Source of the DNA: Candidatus Electryonea clarkiae
Lineage (GTDB): Bacteria > Electryoneota > Electryoneia > Electryoneales > Electryoneaceae
Direction: 5' to 3'
NCBI GenBank assembly: GCA_030765455.1
Contig: JAVCCM010000103.1
Coordinates: 62,001-126,000 of the forward strand
Length of the DNA stretch: 64,000 nt
The notes beneath the pieces were generated by a model. It worked only from the letters and a program-made list of their open reading frames with translations. It did not search any database and was not told the origin of the DNA. The position numbers and the translations under genes are program-made. Below, in pieces: positions 35,266 to 45,270 of the stretch (positions are counted from its first letter, which is position 1; the number at the start of each line of letters is the position of its first letter).

Positions 35266-36150
35266 TTAAAATTTCCTCGCTACTGGATTTCTTGGATCTT
35301 CACGGTAATCGTAGAATCCAATACCAGTTTTATTGCCTAAGAATCCACCCGCTACCATCTTTTTCAACAGGGGACAGGGCCGGTACTTGCTGTCTCCCAG
35401 ACCATCATGAAGCACTTCCATAATGGCAAGGTTGACATCATTTCCGATAAGATCCGCCAGACGCAATGGACCCATAGGATGTCCCATTCCCAGTTTCATT
35501 ACTCCGTCTATCTCTTCAACACCTGCAACACCTTCCATCAGGGCATACACTGCCTCATTAATCATCGGCAGGAGGATACGGTTGGCGACAAAGCCTGGGT
35601 AGTCGTTGACTAAAATAGGAGTCTTGCCCATTTTCTTAGCCAGTTCATCGACGACCTGATAGGTTTCGTCCGAGGTTGACATTCCATTAATCACTTCGAC
35701 CAGTTTCATCATCGGAACCGGATTCATGAAGTGCATCCCAATAACCTTATCAGCGCGTTTAGTATTCGCCGCTATTTCAGTTACGGAAATTGTTGATGTA
35801 TTGGAGGCGAGGATCACATCAGGATTCGCAATCTCATCCAGCTTTGTAAACAAGTCGAATTTGACTTGTTTGTTTTCAGTAGCAGCCTCAACTATGAATT
35901 CGGCATCTTTTACTGCATCAAAATCGGTAGTAAAATTAATCCGGGATACAGCAGCATCAAAATCTTCCTGGCTGATTTTCTCTTTCTTCACCATGCGACC
36001 AAGGTTCTTTCCAATTGTGCCCTTGGCTCGTTCAAGAAACTCATCCTTGATATCGATGGCAATAACATCTAATCCGGTCAACGCGGCTACCTGGGCGATC
36101 CCGTTTCCCATAGTGCCTGTTCCGATAACGCCTAACTTGGAAATTGACAT
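35266..36150 (-). CDS. hbd: 3-hydroxybutyryl-CoA dehydrogenase
   Basis: NAD(P)-dependent oxidation of 3-hydroxyacyl-CoA to 3-ketoacyl-CoA, or the reverse reaction in butyrate-type pathways. Rossmann motif GVIGTGTMGNGIAQ at the N-terminus; SNTSTISVTEIA and GMHFMNPVPMMKLVEVI contain the catalytic His and Glu region; the C-terminal domain starts at NDYPGFVANRILLPMINEA. 294 aa is the size of the single-domain enzyme. Downstream in transcription order of thiolase (about 200 bases apart), which supplies or uses acetoacetyl-CoA. A strong terminator follows. Confidence 0.94.
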   Translation of the reverse strand: MSISKLGVIGTGTMGNGIAQVAALTGLDVIAIDIKDEFLERAKGTIGKNLGRMVKKEKISQEDFDAAVSRINFTTDFDAVKDAEFIVEAATENKQVKFDLFTKLDEIANPDVILASNTSTISVTEIAANTKRADKVIGMHFMNPVPMMKLVEVINGMSTSDETYQVVDELAKKMGKTPILVNDYPGFVANRILLPMINEAVYALMEGVAGVEEIDGVMKLGMGHPMGPLRLADLIGNDVNLAIMEVLHDGLGDSKYRPCPLLKKMVAGGFLGNKTGIGFYDYREDPRNPVARKF

Positions 36151-36185
36151 ATCTTTTTCTCTCTTATTTTAAATGTAGAAGTTTA

Positions 36186-36253
36186 GAGTTCAACCTTCAG
36201 GTTGTTTATGTAGTGAATCTGAACTCCGAACCAGCACACTAAAGTGTGAACTC
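36186..36253. repeat. Palindromic unit (GAGTTC...GAACTC), copy upstream of hbd
   Basis: GAGTTC-AACCTTCAGGTT (36186-36203) and, after about 31 bases, ACACTAAAGTGT-GAACTC (36236-36253). Inverted relative to the unit at 35108-35154. Confidence 0.8.
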
Positions 36254-36349
36254 TATACGCAAATGTAATCCGGACTACAGAATCCGGGAAAATCATCTCT
36301 AATCTCCGCCAATTCTCATCTTTGCTTAAGATCTGACGAAACAATAATT

Positions 36350-37525
36350 TTAGACCATCTCAATCGCTAAAGCCGTAGCTTCGCCGCCACCGTTACACAA
36401 ACTGGCAATACCACGCTTTTTACCTTCCTGCTTGAGGGTATGCAGCAGGGTGATAAGAATTCGTGCTCCTGACGCTCCAATCGGATGACCGAGCGCAACC
36501 GCTCCGCCCCTGACGTTTACATTGGAACCATCAAGACCCAGTGCTTTGTTGTTATAGAGACTTACAACTGCGAAAGCTTCATTTAATTCAAAATAGTCAA
36601 CGTCCTTGATATTCCAGTTCAGTTTTTCCAGCAGTTTTTTTACTGCTTTCTCAGGTGCGGTAGTGAACCATTCTGGTTCCTGGCTGAATGTTGTCCAACC
36701 GGCAATTTCCGCTAAAGGTTTCAATCCCTTTGAACTCGCCCAGTCAGCATCCGCCACGATCAGGGCAGCGCCGCTATCGTTGATTGATGATGCATTCCCT
36801 GCTGTAATTGTGCCGTCTTTTTTAAAAGCCGGACGTAAATTTGGCAGCTTATCCGGTCTGCCCCGTCCAGGTTCCTCGTCTGTATTGACAATAGTATCGC
36901 CTTTTCTGCTATTAATTACGACCGGAACAATTTCTTCGGTGAATAATCCGTTTTTTATTGATTCATTGGCACGATTATAAGATTCAACTGCAAAATCATC
37001 TTGCTCTTCACGGGAAATTGAATGTTCAGCAGCGCATAGTTCGGCGCAATTACCCATATGCTGATCGCTGTACGGATCCCACAGACCATCATGAACCATC
37101 ATATCATGGATTTTATTATCGCCGAGACGGTATCCGGTTCTTGCAAGTTTCATGAAATAAGGCGCCAGGTCCATATTTTCCATACCACCAGCGGCGACAA
37201 CGTTGTTCTCGCCAAGCATTATAGAACCAGCAGCTTCCATCACTGCTTTCAAACCTGAGGAGCATACTTTATTAATTGTCCATGCTGACTTGGAATCAGG
37301 AATTCCTGCTTTCTTTGATGCCTGGCGAGCCGGAGCCTGCCCCACACCACCCTGCAAAACCATACCCATGATGACTTCATCCACGTCATCAGGTTCAATA
37401 CTCGCCTTGGTCATTGCGTTGATTATCGCAGTAGCTCCCAGATCAACAGCAGCCACAGTAGCGAACGCTCCACCAAAAGAACCAATAGGTGTTCGAGCAC
37501 CTGAGAGTATTACCGTATTTTTCAT
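36350..37525 (-). CDS. Acetyl-CoA acetyltransferase (thiolase)
   Basis: Condenses two acetyl-CoA, or cleaves 3-ketoacyl-CoA. Thiolase signatures: NKVCSSGLKAV with the acyl-carrying cysteine near residue 87, GGMENMDLAP, the NEAFAVV block, GGAVALGHPIGASGARI and the final CNGGGEATALAIEM with the second cysteine. The ATG at 37525 follows GGAGAGAG directly; a TTG at 37537 would add four residues and lose that spacing. With hbd it forms two steps of acetoacetyl-CoA/3-hydroxybutyryl-CoA chemistry; no crotonase or acyl-CoA dehydrogenase is in the window. Confidence 0.94.
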   Translation of the reverse strand: MKNTVILSGARTPIGSFGGAFATVAAVDLGATAIINAMTKASIEPDDVDEVIMGMVLQGGVGQAPARQASKKAGIPDSKSAWTINKVCSSGLKAVMEAAGSIMLGENNVVAAGGMENMDLAPYFMKLARTGYRLGDNKIHDMMVHDGLWDPYSDQHMGNCAELCAAEHSISREEQDDFAVESYNRANESIKNGLFTEEIVPVVINSRKGDTIVNTDEEPGRGRPDKLPNLRPAFKKDGTITAGNASSINDSGAALIVADADWASSKGLKPLAEIAGWTTFSQEPEWFTTAPEKAVKKLLEKLNWNIKDVDYFELNEAFAVVSLYNNKALGLDGSNVNVRGGAVALGHPIGASGARILITLLHTLKQEGKKRGIASLCNGGGEATALAIEMV

Positions 37526-37537
37526 CTCTCTCTCCAA

Positions 37538-38552
37538 TTACTTGTTTTTTATGAATGAATATGTTGTTTTATCTAAAGTGTGAGAACTATTTCACAATAA
37601 GGAATTTAGACGGAAAAATCCAGAGTTGAGGGCGATTTGAGAGAGTGATAATGATGAAAGGAATCAGGAAATTAGAATCACAAGGAGCAAGAAATAATGT
37701 GAGTTTGTACCGCTATGTTTTCTCTGAAATACGGTGTTTCTCCAGCAGTTTTAGAGTGAAAAGGTAGTTTAAAAGAAAGAAGAAAGGTTTGAAAGAAACT
37801 AAATAAGGTTTGAATGAAAAATAGCAGGCTTGCTTGCAGAATGGCAGATTTGAAAGAAAAGGTTTGTAAAAAGACCCGAAGGGTCGAAAGCATGTAGCCC
37901 TCGGCGTAAGCCGGGGGAAACAGTTTGTCAACCGAATTAAGAAGCCCTGCAAGGGCGAAAGAAATCAATTATACATGACTATATTCTATAAAAATAAACT
38001 TTTAATGAATATTTCATTTGAATATTAATATCTTTATAATTTGCTATTGTTTCTTTCGCCCTTGCAGGGCTGATCATATTCAGACTTCACCTCCCGGCGC
38101 TTACGCACCGCGCTACATGATTTCGCTCCGCTGGAGCTTCTGCCTTTTATACTGAAAGAGTACATGATTTCGTTCCGCTGGAGCTTCTGCCTTTCGTACT
38201 GAAAGAGTACATGATTTCGTTCCGCTGGAGCTTCTGCCTTTCGTACTGAAGCGCAAGCATGGCTTGCACACTCCACATTCAGCCAACAGTCAATGTGAGC
38301 TGAGCCACTTTACTTTTCTGCTTATATTCCTTTTTTACGTGTTTTTAATATTTTTCAACGAAAAGTATCGTATCCTTAAAAAGTGATCTGCTTTTGGAAG
38401 GGAATTACAATTTAATCATGGGAACTATACACAAATTATTAAAGTATAAATATTCCTTCTCATATGGTTAGAATTCTTCACGGGTAATCTTGGAGAATGT
38501 GATATTTGAGAATCAAAATAGTTGCTCGACGATGGACACTGGAGGTGGTCAA
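37538..38552. repeat. Long repeat-rich intergenic region
   Basis: About 1 kb without a credible gene between the thiolase and msr genes. It holds a palindromic unit in minus orientation (GACCCGAAGGGTC at 37873-37885 to GCCCTGCAAGGGC at 37944-37956), a plus-oriented relative from GCCCTTGCAGGGC (38058-38070) through the GCTTACGC and GCTACATG words, three 47-base tandem repeats (38115-38255), and GCAAGC-ATG-GCTTGC followed by CTCC near 38253-38274. Open frames across it read through repeats and are not supported. Confidence 0.8.
38115..38255. repeat. Three tandem 47-bp repeats
   Basis: Units begin at 38115, 38162 and 38209 with ACATGATTTCG and each contains the small palindrome GCTCC-GCT-GGAGC or GTTCC-GCT-GGAGC. 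The second and third units are almost identical; the third decays after about 40 bases. The array grows out of the right end of a REP-like unit. There are no unique spacers, so it is not a CRISPR. Confidence 0.88.
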
Positions 38553-39644
38553 ATGCATGCGGGATACAATATAACGGGAAGAGTGATCGAGGATTTTTTG
38601 AACGTCTGCAAAGGTGGAAGCGGCAGAATCCTCATGGTGGCGCTTAGCTGTCTGTTTATTTCTGCCTGTTCGGATACAGGAGCGGTACAAAAGAACAAGG
38701 AAAATCAAAAAGGAATTAGTAGGATGGATGATAAATATAAATGTTCAGACGCTGAGTGGCAGCAAGATCTCACGCCGGAGCAATACAATATTCTGCGCGA
38801 AAAAGGCACTGAACGTGCTTTTACCGGGGAATACTGGGATAGTCATGACGCTGGAATTTACGTATGTGCAGGTTGTGGAAATGAAGTATTCCGTTCAGCG
38901 GAGAAATACGATTCCGGTTCAGGATGGCCCAGCTTCTGGAAGCCAATCCGGGATAACAGTATTGACGAGAAAGATGACCATTCCCTGGGTGTACGCCGTA
39001 CAGAAATCGTGTGCAGTAATTGTGATGGGCACCTGGGACATGTGTTCGATGATGGTCCTAAACCTACAGGACTCAGATACTGCGTCAATTCAGCTTCACT
39101 GGATTTTGAGGCAGAATCGTCAGAGAAAGGCGATAATTCCGGACGATTAGAGACTGCTACTTTTGGTGGTGGTTGTTTCTGGTGTACAGAGGCTGTCTTT
39201 GAAACATTGGAGGGAGTAGAATCTGTAACGGTTGGCTACATGGGTGGAAAAACAAAAAATCCAACATACGATCAGGTATGCACCGGAAATACCGGTCATG
39301 CTGAAGTGTCACAAATTAAATATAATCCTTCAAAAATTAGTTTCAGTGAACTGCTGGATCTCTTTTGGAAGGTACATGATCCCACAACATTGAATCGACA
39401 GGGAAACGATACAGGAACTCAATATCGATCAGCGATCTTTTACCATTCTGACGAACAGAGAAAAATTGCTGAACAATCAATCAAAGAACAGCAGGAGTTG
39501 TTCACAGATAAAATTGTGACTGAGATTGTAACCTCTTCAGAATACTTTGAAGCAGAGAATTATCATCAGGATTATTACAGGAACAATAAAAACGCGCCAT
39601 ACTGCCGTGCAGTTATAGCGCCAAAGCTTGAGAAATTGAAGTGA
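38553..39644 (+). CDS. msrBA: Methionine sulfoxide reductase fusion MsrB-MsrA, lipoprotein
   Basis: Repairs both S- and R-methionine sulfoxide, outside the cytoplasm. The start ATG 38553 has a strong GGAGGTG site seven bases upstream; the first 38 residues end with the lipobox LFISAC, so the mature protein should be lipid-anchored. MsrB comes first (zinc pairs CAGC and CSNC, catalytic [10 protein letters not shown]), then MsrA ([20 protein letters not shown]). Many fusions have the order A-B; B-A is known too. No thioredoxin-like domain is fused, so reduction must come from elsewhere. TTG 38490 and ATG 38634 are alternative starts. Convergent with clpX. Confidence 0.93.
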   Translation: MHAGYNITGRVIEDFLNVCKGGSGRILMVALSCLFISACSDTGAVQKNKENQKGISRMDDKYKCSDAEWQQDLTPEQYNILREKGTERAFTGEYWDSHDAGIYVCAGCGNEVFRSAEKYDSGSGWPSFWKPIRDNSIDEKDDHSLGVRRTEIVCSNCDGHLGHVFDDGPKPTGLRYCVNSASLDFEAESSEKGDNSGRLETATFGGGCFWCTEAVFETLEGVESVTVGYMGGKTKNPTYDQVCTGNTGHAEVSQIKYNPSKISFSELLDLFWKVHDPTTLNRQGNDTGTQYRSAIFYHSDEQRKIAEQSIKEQQELFTDKIVTEIVTSSEYFEAENYHQDYYRNNKNAPYCRAVIAPKLEKLK

Positions 39645-39697
39645 TATGAATGATTGTTATCTTTTATTAAAGAAATAACTATAAAAGTATTAATGTC

Positions 39698-40951
39698 TTA
39701 CGCGCTTTTTCTGCTCCCGTGTTTTTCGATCAGTGGAATTGCTTTACCCATGATTACATCTTTGCTGATGATGACACGTCGAACATTTTTCATTGACGGT
39801 ACCTTGTACATTGGCTCCAGCATCGCTTCTTCCATTATTGAACGCAGAGCCCGGGCACCTGTCTTTCTATCTTTGGCGCGGGATACTACTTCATTCAATG
39901 CTTCATCTTCGAAAACCAATTCCACGTCTTCCATTTCAAAGAGTCGTTTATATTGTTTTGTCAATGCGTTTTTCGGTTCGCCAAGGATGCATAAAAGCGC
40001 TTCTTCATCAAGTTCGGATAAGGCGGCACATATAGGAAGCCGTCCGATCAACTCAGGGATAAGCCCAAACTCTAACAAATCTTTTGGTTCAATCTGGCGG
40101 AGCAGGTCGTAAGTTGTGGTTTCTGACATTTTCCTGACGTCAGCACCAAACCCCATTGCCCTTTTCCCAACTCGGCGTTTGATTGTTTTTTCCACTCCCT
40201 CAAAGGCTCCTCCACAGATAAATAAAATATTTTTCGTGTCGATAGTTACAAGTTTCTGTTCCGGATGTTTTCTGCCGCCTTCAGGCGGAACACTCGCATC
40301 TGTTCCTTCGAGCATTTTTAGTATTGCCTGTTGAACACCTTCCCCTGAGACATCGCGGGTGATGGATACGTTTGATGATTTTCTGGCGATTTTATCTAAT
40401 TCATCAATATATACGATACCGACTTCGGCAGCAGAGACATCATATTCTGCTGCCTGCAAAAGACGAACGAGCACATTTTCTACATCTTCGCCGACATAAC
40501 CCGCTTCAGTGAGAGTTGTGGCGTCAGCAATTGCGAAAGGTACTTGAAGCAGTTTTGCAAGAGTCTGAGCTATCAGTGTTTTTCCGGTTCCGGTCGGTCC
40601 GATGAGCAGGATATTTGCTTTTTCCAGTTCTACATCATCGTCAATATGCGGTCGGTTAATTCGCTTGTAGTGGTTATAAACTGCAACAGATATTTTCCGT
40701 TTCGCCTCATCCTGCCCGATAACATATTCTCCCAGGCTTTTGTGCATTTCTTCAGGAGTCGGGAATTCGTCAAGCGATAATGTTTTTTGCTTGGCATTAT
40801 TCTGACGGATGATCTGGTTTGACGCACGAATGCAGTGATCACATATCATGACTCCAGAACCGCTGATCATGATATGCGCTTGATCAGATGTTCGACCACA
40901 AAAACTGCATTTTTGATGTGCCGTATTAGCCTCTTTGCGCTTGTCGCTCAT
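39698..40951 (-). CDS. clpX: ClpX, ATP-dependent unfoldase of ClpXP
   Basis: Hexameric AAA+ unfoldase that feeds substrates to ClpP. N-terminal zinc-binding domain (Cys15, Cys18, Cys37, Cys40), pore loop GYVGEDVE (151-158), Walker A GPTGTGKT (118-125), Walker [11 protein letters not shown] (near 179-188), sensor region around GRLP and a ClpP-docking loop region [12 protein letters not shown] in place of IGF. 417 aa is normal. Lies 102 bases downstream of clpP on the same strand; probably the same operon, although the gap could hold an internal promoter. Confidence 0.97.
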   Translation of the reverse strand: MSDKRKEANTAHQKCSFCGRTSDQAHIMISGSGVMICDHCIRASNQIIRQNNAKQKTLSLDEFPTPEEMHKSLGEYVIGQDEAKRKISVAVYNHYKRINRPHIDDDVELEKANILLIGPTGTGKTLIAQTLAKLLQVPFAIADATTLTEAGYVGEDVENVLVRLLQAAEYDVSAAEVGIVYIDELDKIARKSSNVSITRDVSGEGVQQAILKMLEGTDASVPPEGGRKHPEQKLVTIDTKNILFICGGAFEGVEKTIKRRVGKRAMGFGADVRKMSETTTYDLLRQIEPKDLLEFGLIPELIGRLPICAALSELDEEALLCILGEPKNALTKQYKRLFEMEDVELVFEDEALNEVVSRAKDRKTGARALRSIMEEAMLEPMYKVPSMKNVRRVIISKDVIMGKAIPLIEKHGSRKSA

Positions 40952-41053
40952 TTAAACCTCTGCTTTTTCGTGCTGTCTAAGTATTACACCCAAATCTTTA
41001 TACTATCATACAGATAAAATTTCATTCAAAATAATTCTATTATTGTGACCAGA

Positions 41054-41653
41054 TTATTTCTTCTTCTCTTGATTCTTAGTACTCTGAATTTTATCGATCA
41101 AGCCATAATCCATAGCTTCTTCTGCGGTCATAAATTTATCACGATCACTGTCCCTGGCGATCACTTCCTCGGGTTTGCCTGAATGGAAAGCGAGTATTTT
41201 ATTTAATCGTTCACGTTCCTTGAGTATTTCCTTAGCATGAATTTCAATGCTTGATGCGTCGCCTTGCATGCCGCCAGAAGGTTGATGGATCATAATTTTA
41301 CTATTAGGAAGAGAGCTTCTCTTTCCCTTTGATCCGGCAGCAAGCAATACAGCACCCATCGAAGCTGCCATACCCATGCAAATCGTTTGAATCTCAGGTT
41401 TTATATATTGCATAGTGTCATAAATTGCAAGACCGTCAGCGATATAACCGCCGGGGCTGTTGATGTAAATACTAACATCCCGCTCAGGGTCTTCAGCTTC
41501 AAGGAACAAAAGTTGGGCGATCACTGAATTTGCCACGTTCTTCTCTATAGGAGCGCCGATGAAGATGATTCTTTCTTTCAGTAATCTCGAATAAATATCA
41601 TAGGCTCGTTCTCCGCGCCCGGTCTGTTCTACTACCATTGGTACCAGATTCAT
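41054..41653 (-). CDS. clpP: ClpP, proteolytic subunit of ClpXP
   Basis: Serine peptidase forming the tetradecameric chamber. Catalytic triad Ser98 (GMAASMG), His123 (IMIHQPSGG) and Asp172 (DSDRDKFM) matches the E. coli arrangement. Residues 1-13 include a short propeptide-like start ([16 protein letters not shown]) followed by the conserved [14 protein letters not shown]. The basic KKK tail is unremarkable. Between tig and clpX, the usual gene order. Confidence 0.97.
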   Translation of the reverse strand: MNLVPMVVEQTGRGERAYDIYSRLLKERIIFIGAPIEKNVANSVIAQLLFLEAEDPERDVSIYINSPGGYIADGLAIYDTMQYIKPEIQTICMGMAASMGAVLLAAGSKGKRSSLPNSKIMIHQPSGGMQGDASSIEIHAKEILKERERLNKILAFHSGKPEEVIARDSDRDKFMTAEEAMDYGLIDKIQSTKNQEKKK

Positions 41654-41913
41654 GTAAAACCTCTATGTATAAAAATCGTAAAAGTTTATATCGCAAAAGC
41701 GAAATAGATATATCTATAGGATCAACTTGCCTGGTAGGTTAAATCACTGCCAGGATTGATCATGTATCGATTGTTACTATGACGTTCATCTGTAGGTTCC
41801 ACGGCAGAGCAGGAGAATAGTATAACGGCTCTGACTGCACGTATTACCCTACTATCAGTCTAAAAATATTTCCACAATTACAGACGTATCCCCCGAATAA
41901 AAATTGAAGTTGT

Positions 41914-43209
41914 TTATCCCTGTAAGATCGTTTCAAGATCCATTGGGCGTTCATCAATTTCTGCTGAACTAACCAGCGCTTCCATCAATTTACCATCAAT
42001 TATCTCAAGCTTAAGCATATCGCGCCTGTCTCCACTGGCAAACATAAGTCTTAAGTTTTTTAATTCTTCCTCATCGTCACCAGCTCGAAGACTGAATTGA
42101 TGTTCAATTTCATCATCAGTAGCCTCGAGTTTCAAATCTTCGATCAATCGATCCTTGATGAAATGCCAACGGAGTTGTTTGTCGGCAAGCAATGAAAGAC
42201 TGTTCTTTACTGCATCATCAGGTGATTCAACTTTACTCTTTTCTTTATGGCTGGCTAACAAACGCTCGAATGTTTCATTAAGTAATGATGGTGGAACATC
42301 GAAAGGATGTGCTTCAATAATTTTGTCAATTAATCTGTCGGAGACTTTTTGATTTACTGTCATTTTAGTAAAATGCTCAAGGTTGTCTTTGACTCTTGCC
42401 TTCAACTCATCCATGGAGGATATGTCTTGATAAACTTGTGACGCAAATGCATCATCGATTTCAGGTAAGTCAATTTTTTCAATTTTTGTTATGGTAACTT
42501 CTATGTTGAAATCCTCTTCAACCTCTTTCCCCGCCTCATTTGATTTCATTGTTTTGGCGTTAAGTCTGCGAGTTTCTCCATTCTTTACGCCCAGCAATTG
42601 ATCATCTACGCCCTCACCAAAGAGATTCTTACCGAGATCAACGACTATATCTTCATTTCTATGACCAATGATAATTGTTCCTGCTTTATCCAATTCCTGA
42701 AGGTTTAAAGTCAATCGATCACCCATCTCGGCAACATCATCTGCCGGTTTTTCTGAGATGATGGCCTTGGAATGTTGGAGAACATGGAGATGTTTATCAA
42801 TATCTTCATCAGTTATTAATACCTTTTCCTTGATAATCTTTAATCCCTTCCAGTTATCAAGACTGAATTCGGGAAAGATCTCGAACACCGCGGTAAATTG
42901 CAGATGTTTTCCCGCCACGTAATCGGGATCAATAATATCGCCTGGAGTGATAGGCTTCATTCCAGAACTTTCAACGATCTTTGGGTAAATCTCTTTAATA
43001 TACTCATCAATAGATTCCCAGAGCAGATTGTCACCAAAACGTTTTTTGACAATTTCAGGCGGGACCTTCCCCTGACGAAACCCATCAAGCTTAAGATCCT
43101 TGCGAAATGCACCAATAGCTTTTTCAAAATGTGGAAGGAGGTCTGTCTCAGGAATTTCAACCCGGACTTTTACGACTGCTCCCTCTTGTGTTTGCTCAAG
43201 AATTTTCAC
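41914..43209 (-). CDS. tig: Trigger factor
   Basis: Ribosome-bound chaperone and peptidyl-prolyl isomerase. The ribosome-docking signature GFRQGKVP lies near residue 45, a central FKBP-like domain around 160-240 (GDRLTLNLQELD) and a helical C-terminal arm domain to residue 431. I prefer the GTG start at 43209 (MKILEQ), eight bases after AGGG; TTG 43212 is adjacent. In the FKBP-like domain the canonical hydrophobic active-site residues are poorly kept, so isomerase activity may be low. First gene of tig-clpP-clpX; the gap to clpP is 260 bases. Confidence 0.95.
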   Translation of the reverse strand: MKILEQTQEGAVVKVRVEIPETDLLPHFEKAIGAFRKDLKLDGFRQGKVPPEIVKKRFGDNLLWESIDEYIKEIYPKIVESSGMKPITPGDIIDPDYVAGKHLQFTAVFEIFPEFSLDNWKGLKIIKEKVLITDEDIDKHLHVLQHSKAIISEKPADDVAEMGDRLTLNLQELDKAGTIIIGHRNEDIVVDLGKNLFGEGVDDQLLGVKNGETRRLNAKTMKSNEAGKEVEEDFNIEVTITKIEKIDLPEIDDAFASQVYQDISSMDELKARVKDNLEHFTKMTVNQKVSDRLIDKIIEAHPFDVPPSLLNETFERLLASHKEKSKVESPDDAVKNSLSLLADKQLRWHFIKDRLIEDLKLEATDDEIEHQFSLRAGDDEEELKNLRLMFASGDRRDMLKLEIIDGKLMEALVSSAEIDERPMDLETILQG

Positions 43210-43451
43210 CAATCACCCTTTTTTACACATTGATAGAATTATTTAAAAACATATAAAAGTACGATTTTGATTTCACAAACGGTAGAAGCTGAGTTGATGG
43301 TATGGAGCATTGCGAGACTTGCTTCAATTGGAAGAAATCGGGGTTAATAGAATTGATTCAGGCATTTAATCTGTACTGAATTAATTGGTTTTATTTAATA
43401 CTGCTCACACCTCATAGTCGTTATTCTGAATGTAGTTTTATTTTAGATAGT
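43210..43451. other. Upstream region of tig
   Basis: AT-rich, no gene; must contain the promoter of tig-clpP-clpX but I see no convincing -35/-10 pair. Confidence 0.4.
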
Positions 43452-43516
43452 AAAAAATCCCTTCGGAAACTATACGAATTCCATCTATAACAAGAATTCG
43501 ATAGCTCTCGAAGGGA
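43452..43516 (-). terminator. Intrinsic terminator of the TPR-SUMF1 gene
   Basis: TCCCTTCG (43458-43465) pairs with CGAAGGGA (43509-43516), with further partial pairing around the two GAATTC sites inside. Read on the minus strand the stem is followed by TTTTTT (43452-43457). It lies about 90 bases after the SUMF1 gene stop. Confidence 0.75.
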
Positions 43517-43604
43517 CAAATGCTATGAATAAAGATATATAACTATTATAAAATAATTTTCATTCAGCTTATTTTTCTGGTTCTGCAGTTTCTTTTGACC
43601 GGAT

Positions 43605-44897
43605 CTACTTTTTAGCCGTCACCGTATCTCGCACCAACCGAAATCCTATATCACTTGATGCCTGCTCAGGATCAACTCCGATTCTTGAAGCCGCTCTGCA
43701 TTCTGCGGCAGTCGTACGAATAGAACCACCACGAACAACACGTTGTTTGCCGCCAAGCCAAACCAAGCCATCATCAGGTGCGCCATCATAATTGGGATGA
43801 TATGTGTCCTGACACCATTCTGCGACATTACCTGCCATGTCATAAAGCCCCCAGGCATTTGGAGTCTGGCGTTTTATCGGAAAAGCTTTTTCATCTTCGC
43901 GACCATTGTACCAGGCAATATCCTCAAGATCAGCTTCAGTTTCGCCATTATAATATCTTGTCGTAGTGCCTGCTCTATAGGCATACTCCCATTGTGCTTC
44001 AGTTGGAAGACGATATCCTTTGTCAGGATCAATCTCATTTAGATGATAAATGAATTTCTGTACATCCATCCAAGTGACGGTTTCTACAGGATTTTCTGAT
44101 ACCCTTGAAAATGAGGGATTGCCGCCGATGACCATTTCCCATAAGGCTTGAGGAATTTCAGCTATTGAAATATCAAATGACTCAATCTTCACATTATGAA
44201 CCGGTCTTTCGTCTGCTGCCTCGCTCTCTTTCGCATCAGCGCCCATCATGAAACTGCCAGCAGGAATGTTAACGAATGCATCACCAAGATAGAAAAGAAT
44301 CTTTTCTTTCTTCTGTAGCTCGGTATCCACCACTTCCTTTTTCATCTGCATAAAATATACAATTGCAACAACAATGATAACTACAGACGGCAACAATATC
44401 TTACCGATCATTGAACGCCTGTGTCTTTTCGCAGCTTGTGCAGGAGCATCTTTCACTAATTCCAGGAATGATTCTATCTCTACATCATGACCGGCTTTGG
44501 CTGAATATTCATCCATTATCTCTTTTGCTTGGACATATTGGTTACTGACAAGAAACTCAGCCGCATGTTGCAAAGCACGAAGCCTTTCTCGTTCCGCAAC
44601 CTCTTGAGCAAAAATTCTCTCCTTATCGTTCATGTCTTTTTTAGCAATTAATTTCGACATTTCGATATAGGATTGATAATCCTGAACTTTGTCTTTCGTT
44701 TGGACAGCTTCCATGCCTTCGTTATAATGATCTTCCACACTCTTAAGATCAAAGTGGCAGGATCCAATCAGATGATTGACTTCCTTATTCTCACTGTCCA
44801 ATTCCTTTGCTTTGTTGAGGACTTTTAAAGCACTCCGCAAACATTTGTTTTCCAGATGGTTCTTGCTCTCTTGAAGCAAAGATGCAACATCCGCCAT
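43605..44897 (-). CDS. TPR - transmembrane - SUMF1 (formylglycine-enzyme-like) protein
   Basis: 430 aa. Residues 1-160 are helical with TPR-like pairs (ALKVLNKAKELDSENKEVNHLIG), then one transmembrane segment (about 168-185), then an FGE-sulfatase (SUMF1) domain: IPAGSFMMGA, RLPTEAQWEYAYRAGT, WGLYDMAGNVAEWC, VVRGGS and DIGFRLV. The two active-site cysteines of true formylglycine-generating enzymes are missing after GGS (IRTTAAECRAASR has one cysteine at a different place), so sulfatase activation is unlikely; related domains serve as binding or EgtB/GldK-type modules. The TPR half would be cytosolic and the SUMF1 half periplasmic. Just downstream of the CsgG/Fn3 modules on the same strand, 373 bases away. 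Confidence 0.82.
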   Translation of the reverse strand: MADVASLLQESKNHLENKCLRSALKVLNKAKELDSENKEVNHLIGSCHFDLKSVEDHYNEGMEAVQTKDKVQDYQSYIEMSKLIAKKDMNDKERIFAQEVAERERLRALQHAAEFLVSNQYVQAKEIMDEYSAKAGHDVEIESFLELVKDAPAQAAKRHRRSMIGKILLPSVVIIVVAIVYFMQMKKEVVDTELQKKEKILFYLGDAFVNIPAGSFMMGADAKESEAADERPVHNVKIESFDISIAEIPQALWEMVIGGNPSFSRVSENPVETVTWMDVQKFIYHLNEIDPDKGYRLPTEAQWEYAYRAGTTTRYYNGETEADLEDIAWYNGREDEKAFPIKRQTPNAWGLYDMAGNVAEWCQDTYHPNYDGAPDDGLVWLGGKQRVVRGGSIRTTAAECRAASRIGVDPEQASSDIGFRLVRDTVTAKK

Positions 44898-45270
44898 ATT
44901 TCCTCCCTCTTGAAAACATCAAGAATGAATTCTCTATGATTAGAGATTCAGTGTTCTTTTTCTATCCGAAATTAAAAATAGCTTCAAATCGCTGCAAAGA
45001 TATGCAAGCAGGTACGTTGAGCACAGCAACATCTAATAATAATTGAAAGCTACCTTTTATCTATTGTCAGCGCAAGTTCTTAGTGAAAATCAATGATATT
45101 TATTTTTGATCTTCCAACTTCTGAGAGTGTCAACTGATTTCCTGATTAAATTTCATGCAATTCAGCTATTCTAAGAGCATTTTCTCCAGTATGAATAGAG
45201 GAAGCCATCTCCCCCTAAGATTTTATTTGATCAGGATTTCAAATTATATAATAACAATATTATGGTTCTA
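44898..45270. other. Intergenic region between SUMF1 gene and short Fn3 lipoprotein
   Basis: 373 AT-rich bases without a credible gene. It probably contains the SUMF1 gene promoter; no terminator of the upstream module is clear. Confidence 0.4.

Noticed and set aside
37678..37968. Open frame of about 96 codons on the minus strand, Phe/Leu rich
   Set aside because: It runs through palindromic repeat units and A-rich DNA, has no family resemblance and no good ribosome site.
38115..38255. CRISPR-like array
   Set aside because: The 47-base units are directly adjacent with no unique spacers, only three copies exist, and no cas gene is near.
38614..39150. 178-codon frame overlapping msrBA in another phase
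   Set aside because: MsrB motifs are in the other frame; this one has no conserved content.
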